In this document: one piece after another, positions 1 through 4,973 of the stretch
Numbering within the stretch: the stretch's first letter is position 1
Layout: each line of letters begins with the position of its first letter
Assembly (NCBI GenBank): GCA_044221555.1
Contig: JBGAOY010000052.1
Location: 1-7,978, forward strand
Direction: 5' to 3'
Source: JAEUJM01 sp044221555
GTDB lineage: Bacteria; Actinomycetota; Acidimicrobiia; Acidimicrobiales; DATDAH01
DNA: 7,978 nt
Notes under the pieces: model-generated
Told to the model about the DNA's origin: nothing
What the model saw: the letters and a program-made list of their open reading frames with translations, nothing else
The model's database searches: none
Made by a program: the position numbers and the translations under genes

Positions 1-270
1 CAGGTCGTCGCCGGGCAGAAAGCCCTTCGCTCCGTCGTTCAGCCAATCGGCGTCAACGTCGTCGTGACGGCTGGCCACTCGAACGGCTGCCTCTCGGACC
101 TCCCTCGACGGATGCCAGATGCCATCGACGTCGCGGGTCGAGGGACGGGCGTCGTAGGCCACCGCCATCGCCGCTCCCCCGACGATGAACACATCGCCAC
201 GGGTGCCGGAGACGCCGAGTTCGACGTCGAGCTCTGCGAACAGGTCGAGGATTCGCTCACGGGTCAGCAC
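1..270 (-). CDS. Nucleotidyltransferase-fold protein, likely toxin of a TA-like pair (partial, C-terminus outside window)
   Basis: Only the first 90 codons are present; the frame is open to base 1 and continues beyond the window. The visible protein has a short N-terminal helix (TRERILDLFAEL), a strand ending in the glycine motif FIVGGAAMAVAY (residues 28-39), then STRDVD (44-49). This is the arrangement of the minimal nucleotidyltransferase fold, in which the GG turn precedes the metal-binding acidic pair of the DxD type. The later WLNDGAKGFLPG segment also resembles a group of small actinobacterial nucleotidyltransferase-like proteins (DUF6036/AbiEii-like) usually encoded next to HTH genes. 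I chose GTG at 268-270 because AGGAG lies 8 nt upstream and the gene starts 12 nt after the HTH stop, so the two are co-transcribed. By analogy with such pairs it may be a toxin that modifies RNA or nucleotides. The target cannot be read from the sequence, and a non-toxic nucleotidyltransferase remains possible. Confidence 0.75.
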   Translation of the reverse strand, partial: MLTRERILDLFAELDVELGVSGTRGDVFIVGGAAMAVAYDARPSTRDVDGIWHPSREVREAAVRVASRHDDVDADWLNDGAKGFLPGDDL

Positions 271-278
271 GCACTCTG

Positions 279-283
279 CTCCT
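279..283 (-). promoter_or_regulatory. Ribosome binding site of the nucleotidyltransferase gene
   Basis: AGGAG on the minus strand overlaps the last base of the TGA stop of the HTH gene and lies 8 nt before the GTG at 268-270. It decides the GTG start. It also suggests that translation of the second gene is coupled to termination of the first. Confidence 0.6.
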
Positions 284-864
284 CATCGGTTGATCAGCGA
301 CTCCCGGTGGAGATACACGCCACGGCGCTGGAGTGACACAGGCGACCCGGCGTACTCCCACGCCCGCAGGGAAGCCATGGGCGTCACCCACCATCCTCGC
401 CCCAGGAATCGATCAGGAGCCGCCGACCAGGCCGGAGCTTCGAGGCCTTCCAACGTCGCCAGCCACTCGGCGAGCCCACCGAGGAGGGCGTCCCACTCGA
501 TCTGACCCGTGGACGGGGGCTCGGCGGCCAGCATCATGCGCTGGTCGGCGGAGCCGGAGGATCGGAAGCGGTGCACGAGCTCGGCAGCCTTGCGCACGAT
601 GCCGGACGGATCCCCGGCAGTCAGATCGGCATGGATCGACAGGCCGAGCCCGAGCACGCTCGACGAGTAGTCCGACGGAACATCGACGATCAGGCGCCGG
701 CCCGCAGCCCGGACGATCCGCTCGAGGGTGTCGACGGTTGGGTGGAGATCGCCCTGCTCGATCCGATGAACCGTGCTCACGGCGAGGTCGGCTCGCATGG
801 CCAACTCCCGCAGCGACAACGCGGCATCACCCCTCACTTGGCGCACGAGCTCAGCTGTCCTCAT
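283..864 (-). CDS. XRE-type HTH regulator, probable antitoxin/autorepressor
   Basis: A 193-residue protein. Residues 3-58 form a lambda-repressor-like (XRE) HTH domain: LSLRELAMRADLAVSTVHRIEQG is the helix-turn-helix core, followed by the usual HPTVDTLERIVRAAG segment. Residues 80-193 form a C-terminal part without a named function; it ends in SPVSLQRRGVYLHRESLINR. This tail type recurs in regulators paired with small nucleotidyltransferases, and I infer it may contact the partner protein. It is the first gene of a minus-strand operon. The ATG at 862-864 is followed directly by coding sequence with the HTH at the expected N-terminal position. No SD is visible upstream, which fits a leaderless transcript. 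A perfect inverted repeat lies one base upstream of the start codon, so autorepression is likely. It is divergent from pglY, 166 bp away, and could also act on that promoter. It could alternatively be a plain transcriptional regulator without antitoxin activity. Confidence 0.85.
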   Translation of the reverse strand: MRTAELVRQVRGDAALSLRELAMRADLAVSTVHRIEQGDLHPTVDTLERIVRAAGRRLIVDVPSDYSSSVLGLGLSIHADLTAGDPSGIVRKAAELVHRFRSSGSADQRMMLAAEPPSTGQIEWDALLGGLAEWLATLEGLEAPAWSAAPDRFLGRGWWVTPMASLRAWEYAGSPVSLQRRGVYLHRESLINR

Positions 865-865
865 A

Positions 866-889
866 GCTGTAAGCGTATCCGCTTACAGC
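866..889. promoter_or_regulatory. Perfect inverted-repeat operator of the HTH gene
   Basis: Arms GCTGTAAGCG (866-875) and CGCTTACAGC (880-889) are exact reverse complements around a 4-base centre, TATC. The 24-bp dyad is adjacent to the ATG of the HTH gene and covers its candidate -10 element. That is the classic position for an autoregulatory XRE operator. It also lies about 140 bp upstream of pglY, in the shared divergent region. Binding by the HTH protein is inferred from position and symmetry. Confidence 0.75.
872..877 (-). promoter_or_regulatory. Candidate -10 element for a leaderless HTH-operon transcript
   Basis: On the minus strand TACGCT matches the TANNNT pattern of actinobacterial -10 elements and ends 7 nt before the ATG at 864. 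That spacing is expected if transcription starts at the start codon itself. No good -35 is seen at normal spacing; CTGACA at 900-905 is about 22 nt away. The element sits inside the inverted repeat, so a bound repressor would block it. Confidence 0.35.
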
Positions 890-982
890 AAGGGATACTT
901 GTCAGCAGCCTCGAGCGGACGAGGGCTCGATGCCAAGCCCGGCCACGGCACGATCAGCGCTACCTTTGCCTCCGCGCCAAAT

Positions 983-989
983 GGAGGGG
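983..989 (+). promoter_or_regulatory. Strong SD for the pglY leader ORF
   Basis: GGAGGGG is the best SD in the pglY upstream region. It is spaced 6 nt from GTG at 996, not from the pglY ATG at 1031 (41 nt away). It therefore appears to load ribosomes on the short leader frame, from which pglY could be reached by re-initiation. A weak TACCTT (961-966) upstream could be a -10 element, but no -35 supports it. Confidence 0.5.
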
Positions 990-995
990 AACAAC

Positions 996-1034
996 GTGGA
1001 TTCGTTGGAGAGCGGCGGCACCGGACGGTCATGA
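996..1034 (+). CDS. Candidate 12-codon leader peptide translationally coupled to pglY
   Basis: GTG at 996 follows GGAGGGG by 6 nt and opens a 12-codon frame (VDSLESGGTGRS). Its TGA (1032-1034) overlaps the pglY ATG (1031-1033) as ATGA. Two further in-frame starts exist: ATG 981, and ATG 930 with GAGGG 4 nt upstream, which would give 34 residues. The pglY ATG itself has no convincing SD, so coupling through this leader is the simplest reading. The peptide has no recognisable function and its role would be in translation control. An alternative is that a one-base sequencing error splits the true pglY N-terminus. I favour coupling because the PglY-like sequence begins naturally at 1031. Confidence 0.35.
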   Translation: MDSLESGGTGRS

Positions 1035-4000
1035 GCAACTCACCGCGCCTGCTGCGCGACTTGATCCACATCCCTACCGACATCCACAAGGGCGACCTGG
1101 TCTTCCAGTTGGCCGACGCCACCGCCGACGCCGACGCCACCGTCCGGAACTACGTGGTCACCGATCAGCTGCGGTCGGCGTTCATGGACGCGGTGAAGCT
1201 GCTGCGGTCGGCGGTGACCGACGGCGCCTCGAAGGCCGCCTACCTGCACGGCAGCTTCGGGTCGGGCAAGTCCAACTTCATGGGCGTGCTGCAGTTGCTG
1301 CTGGACGGCAACACGTCGGCCCGCGCCGTGCCCGAGCTGGCCGAGGTGGTGAGCGAGCTCGACCAGTGGAAGGGCGACCGCCGCTTCCTCACCGTTCCCT
1401 TCCACCTGATCGGCGAGAGCGACCTCGAGTCGGCGGTGTTCGGTCAGTACGTGCGCCACCTGGCCCAGGTGCACCCCGAGGCGCCGCCGCCGGCGGTGTT
1501 CGCCGACGAGCCCATCCTCGCCAACGCCGACGAGCTGCGCACCACGGTGGGCGACACCGAGTTCTTCGCCAAGCTGTCCTCCGGCAGCGCCGGCGAGGGC
1601 GACGGCTGGGGCGATCTGGGCGCTTCGTGGGATGCGGCCTCCTACGAGGCCGCCCGCAACAGCGCCCACGGCTCGCCCGACCGCATCCGCCTCGTGCAGG
1701 CGGTGCTCACCAACTGGCTGACCAGCTTCGCCGACGCCGCCCACGCCAACCGGGGCGGCTACGTGGCCTTCGAGGACGGGCTGTCGGCCATCAGCCACCA
1801 CGCCCAGTCCCTCGGGTATGGCGGCGTCATCTTGTTCCTCGACGAGCTGATCCTGTGGTTCCTGTCGCGGCTGGGCGACCAGGCGTGGGTCAGCGAGGAG
1901 GCGTCGAAGCTGTCGAAGCTGGTCGAGGCGGCCACCGCATCGCGGCCGGTGCCCATCGTGTCGATCATCGCCCGGCAGCGCGACCTGCGCGAGCTGGTGG
2001 GCGACAGCGTGCCCGGCGCCGAGAAGATGAGCTTCGCCGACCAGCTGGACTACCAGGCCGGTCGGTTCGACACCATCACCCTCGACGACTCGAACCTGCC
2101 GGTGGTCGCCCACCGTCGCCTCCTTCGCCCCATCGACGACGACGCCGCCGCCGAGCTGCAGGACGCCTTCCGCTCGCTGTCCCTTCCACCTCGGGCCCGC
2201 GACGTGCTGTTGGCCGAGACCGGCGACGACACCAGCTTCGCCCTCACCTATCCCTTCTCCCCAGCGTTCATGACGGTGCTGGTCGACGTGGCCGGTGCCC
2301 TGCAGCGCACCCGCACCGGCCTGCGGGTGCTGCTCGAGCTGCTGGTGGCCCGCCGTGACGTCTTGCAGGTGGGCCAGTTGGTGCCGGTGGGCGATCTCTA
2401 CGACGTGATCGACGCCGACGACTTCGCCATCTCGGAGACCATGCGAACTGCCTTCGATCAGGCCCGACGCATCTACGACCAGCGGCTACACCCTGCGCTG
2501 CGGGTGCAGCACGACCTCGGCCCCGACGACGCTCCCACGCCGGCGTTCACCACCGACGATCGCCTGGTGAAGACGCTGCTGCTGGCCGCGCTGGTGCCGC
2601 AGTCGATCCCGTTCAAGGACCTCACCGTCGAGCGCCTGGTGGCGTTGAACCACGGCACCATCTCGTCGCCCATCCCGGGGCAGGAGACCGGTATCGCCAC
2701 CAACAAGCTGCGTCACCTGCAAATGCACGCCGGCGAGCTGCAGTTGGGCACCGACGCCAACAACCCCACCGTGAGCGTGGTCCTGTCCGACGTCGACACC
2801 GACTCGATCCTGGCCTCCGCCAGCAGCGTGGACAACACCGCCAGCCGTCGCACGCTGGTCCGCGAGCTCGTGATGGAGGGCCTCGGCCTGCCGCCCGGAC
2901 AGATGCACAGCATCTACACGCTGGTGTGGAACGGCCTGCGCCGCGACGTGACCGTGCTGTTCGGCAATCTGCGCGATGCAGCCGACCTGCCCGAGGCCTC
3001 CTTCGTCAACGACGGTTCGAACTGGAAGCTGATCATCGACTTCCCGTTCGACGAGCCGGGCCATTCGCCGCTCGAAGACCTCGAGCGACTCGACGGCTTC
3101 CGGCGCAGCGGGGCCTCGTGGTCGACCGTGTGCTGGCTGCCGGCGTTCTTCTCGTCGTCCACGCTCGACGTGCTGGGTCGTCTGGTGAAGCTGAACCACA
3201 TCCTGGCGAACGAGCAGCGCTTCAACGAGGCCACCGCGTCGCTGAACAAGGTCACCCGGGCATCGGCTAGACCCCGACTCGAAGCCATGCAGCACGCCAC
3301 GCGCAGCCAACTCGATGCCGCCCTTCTCGGCGCCTACGGCGTGATCACCGCCGACGAGAAGGTGGTCGACCGCAGCCACCCGCTGTCCGACCACTTCCCG
3401 AGCCTGAAGGCCGGCCTCACGATCGCCCCACCCACCAAGGCCAACCTGCGCGAGGCCCTCGACCAGGTGCTCGACCAGGCGCTGCGTCACACCTACCCGG
3501 GGGCGCCCGACCTGGGCAGCGAGGTGCGGCCCGCCGAGGTGCGCAAGGTGGCCGACCTGTGCGCCCAGGCGGTGGTCGAGGCCGACGGCCGCCTGGTGGT
3601 GGGCGACGTGGCCGACCGGCGCCTGCTGGCCCGCATCGCCAACCCGTTGCAGCTGGGCGTGCAGAGCGAGCAGGCGTTCAAGCTGGCCGCCGAGGCCGAC
3701 CGCTGGGACAACGCCTTCACCAAGGCCAGCCACCAGCTGCGCCAGAACGGTGCCAGCTCCATCACCGTGGGCGACCTGCGCCGGGCCGTCAACGAGCCCC
3801 AGGCGATGGGGCTGACGACCCAGCTCGAGAACCTGATCATCCTCGTGTGGGCCCACGCCACCAGCCACCGCTTCCACGAGCACGGCGGCCCCGCCGAGGC
3901 CAGTGTCGACCGCTTGGACGACGGATGGGAGGTGATTGCCCAGCCGCTGCCCTCGGCCGAGGACTGGACCACCGCCCATGGTCTGCTGTCGTCGGTGTTC

Positions 4001-4762
4001 GGCACCACGCTGGCCAGCCGCCACGTGTCGGGATTCGCCGTCGAGCGGGCCGGCATCGAGCTGGCCCGGATGGTCGAACTGCACCAGGCGGCCGTGGACG
4101 CCCTGGTGGTGCAGCTCGACCGACGCGGTGCCGAGCTCGGCCTGGCCGACGAGGGCTTCACCCGCATGCTGACCGCGGTTGCGGCGCAAACGCTGCTGGC
4201 CGACCTGGCCGCAGCCGGCGACGACCTCGGCCGGGTGCACGCGCTGGTCGCCGCCCCCATTCCCATGGCGCCGCTGACGCTGGCCAAGTCGATCGCCACC
4301 GCCCGCGATGTGGCGGACGAACTGGAGGCGGCGCAGTTCGGCATCATCACCGCGGCCATGAGTCGATCCGGTCCCGACGCCGAGGCGCTCCGCATCGACC
4401 TGGAGGCGGCGCTGACCGCCGACGAGCTCGTCACCCCCGTGGTCCCGGTGCTGCACGACGTCCAGGCTCGGGCTGTCGACCTGTTGAAGGACTCTGCTGG
4501 GTCGGGCGCGGGACCGGGTCCCGGCGGTGGTCCCGGTCCTGCTCCGGGGCCGGGCCCTGGCCCTGGCCCTGGACCGACGCAGCCACCACCGCCCGGCCTG
4601 GCAGCCAAGGAGTGGACGGGAGGCGCCGGCGAGGTCCGAGCGCAGTTGGACCACCTCGACGCCAAGGTGGCCGCCGGCACCGTCGACCCTGCCACGGTGC
4701 AGGTGCACATCGCCTGGGCCGAGCGCGAGCCGGCCGCCGAGCCGCCCGGCGGCGACGGGTGA
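1031..4762 (+). CDS. pglY: BREX-2 system ATPase PglY (BrxC/PglY family)
   Basis: A 1243-residue cytoplasmic protein, close to the length usual for PglY (roughly 1,200-1,300). The N-terminus LLRDLIHIPTDIHKGD is typical of the family. The ATPase core shows Walker A GSFGSGKS (74-81) with K80 and S81 as nucleotide/Mg ligands, Walker B FLDE (269-272), and a conserved IARQRDL segment (313-319) in the sensor/arginine-finger region. A long helical middle part follows. Near the C-terminus is a Gly-Pro linker (1159-1189), then a 54-residue acidic tail. I see no signal peptide or membrane segment. In BREX-2/Pgl, PglY is an essential ATPase that acts with PglZ, PglX and PglW in phage restriction; its exact mechanical role is not settled. 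ATG 1031 was chosen because the family-like sequence starts there and because of the ATGA overlap with the leader ORF. The frame is open further upstream (to 773), but that extension lies antisense to the HTH gene and is not family-like. pglZ follows 211 bp later. The gene looks intact. Confidence 0.92.
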   Translation: MSNSPRLLRDLIHIPTDIHKGDLVFQLADATADADATVRNYVVTDQLRSAFMDAVKLLRSAVTDGASKAAYLHGSFGSGKSNFMGVLQLLLDGNTSARAVPELAEVVSELDQWKGDRRFLTVPFHLIGESDLESAVFGQYVRHLAQVHPEAPPPAVFADEPILANADELRTTVGDTEFFAKLSSGSAGEGDGWGDLGASWDAASYEAARNSAHGSPDRIRLVQAVLTNWLTSFADAAHANRGGYVAFEDGLSAISHHAQSLGYGGVILFLDELILWFLSRLGDQAWVSEEASKLSKLVEAATASRPVPIVSIIARQRDLRELVGDSVPGAEKMSFADQLDYQAGRFDTITLDDSNLPVVAHRRLLRPIDDDAAAELQDAFRSLSLPPRARDVLLAETGDDTSFALTYPFSPAFMTVLVDVAGALQRTRTGLRVLLELLVARRDVLQVGQLVPVGDLYDVIDADDFAISETMRTAFDQARRIYDQRLHPALRVQHDLGPDDAPTPAFTTDDRLVKTLLLAALVPQSIPFKDLTVERLVALNHGTISSPIPGQETGIATNKLRHLQMHAGELQLGTDANNPTVSVVLSDVDTDSILASASSVDNTASRRTLVRELVMEGLGLPPGQMHSIYTLVWNGLRRDVTVLFGNLRDAADLPEASFVNDGSNWKLIIDFPFDEPGHSPLEDLERLDGFRRSGASWSTVCWLPAFFSSSTLDVLGRLVKLNHILANEQRFNEATASLNKVTRASARPRLEAMQHATRSQLDAALLGAYGVITADEKVVDRSHPLSDHFPSLKAGLTIAPPTKANLREALDQVLDQALRHTYPGAPDLGSEVRPAEVRKVADLCAQAVVEADGRLVVGDVADRRLLARIANPLQLGVQSEQAFKLAAEADRWDNAFTKASHQLRQNGASSITVGDLRRAVNEPQAMGLTTQLENLIILVWAHATSHRFHEHGGPAEASVDRLDDGWEVIAQPLPSAEDWTTAHGLLSSVFGTTLASRHVSGFAVERAGIELARMVELHQAAVDALVVQLDRRGAELGLADEGFTRMLTAVAAQTLLADLAAAGDDLGRVHALVAAPIPMAPLTLAKSIATARDVADELEAAQFGIITAAMSRSGPDAEALRIDLEAALTADELVTPVVPVLHDVQARAVDLLKDSAGSGAGPGPGGGPGPAPGPGPGPGPGPTQPPPPGLAAKEWTGGAGEVRAQLDHLDAKVAAGTVDPATVQVHIAWAEREPAAEPPGGDG
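4505..4597 (+). repeat. Gly-Pro low-complexity tract inside pglY
   Basis: Tandem GGTCCC/GGCCCT-like hexamers encode a Gly-Pro dipeptide run ending in TQPPPPG (PglY residues 1159-1189). The tract is most likely a flexible, extended linker between the ATPase body and the last 54 residues. Near-identical repeated hexamers make it prone to length change by slippage. Confidence 0.85.
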
Positions 4763-4820
4763 CACGCCCACTCCCCGAGTTGCCGCAGACGCTTCGGGCG
4801 CGATCGCCAAGGCACTCGAA

Positions 4821-4864
4821 CTGGCGCCCGATTCGGTCGTGGGGACGCTCGAATCGGGTGCCAG
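4821..4864 (+). repeat. 15-bp stem-loop in the pglY-pglZ spacer
   Basis: CTGGCGCCCGATTCG (4821-4835) pairs with CGAATCGGGTGCCAG (4850-4864). Fourteen Watson-Crick pairs and one G-U wobble enclose a 14-nt loop. It lies in the middle of the 211-bp gap between the pglY stop and the pglZ start. No T-run follows, so it is not a classical intrinsic terminator. It could act as an attenuator, an mRNA processing or stability element setting the PglY:PglZ ratio, or a U-tail-less actinobacterial terminator. I infer a regulatory role only from stem length and position. Confidence 0.6.
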
Positions 4865-4962
4865 AACGGCTGAGGTCGGCCATCGAACCGGCCGATCCAG
4901 TGCGGCCCGCCAGGGACTCCCTCGACGACAACGAGACATGGGTCGGGGCCGGCGCGCCGGAC

Positions 4963-4967
4963 GAGGG
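4963..4967 (+). promoter_or_regulatory. Ribosome binding site selecting the pglZ GTG start
   Basis: GAGGG lies 6 nt before the GTG at 4974-4976. The competing in-frame ATG at 4938 has no comparable SD, and it would add a 12-residue Gly/Arg-rich stretch unlike the family N-terminus. GTG 4974 is therefore preferred. Confidence 0.55.
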
Positions 4968-4973
4968 TCGTCG

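Noticed and set aside
899..932. TTGTCA (899-904) as a -35 of a pglY promoter, and a bulged small stem at 907-927
   Set aside because: No acceptable -10 lies 16-19 nt downstream of TTGTCA, and the stem has only seven pairs with a bulge, which is easily found by chance at this GC content.
773..1030. N-terminal extension of PglY by 86 codons upstream of 1031
   Set aside because: The extension is antisense to the HTH start and its operator, is not PglY-like, and has no SD near its ATG; the family sequence begins at 1031.
571..2358. 595-codon plus-strand frame covering the HTH gene and the start of pglY
   Set aside because: It is antisense to the HTH gene, out of frame with pglY, extremely Arg-rich and without domains.
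4505..4597. Tandem repeat as a CRISPR array or mobile element end
   Set aside because: The unit is a hexamer inside an intact frame encoding Gly-Pro; there are no spacers and no terminal repeats.
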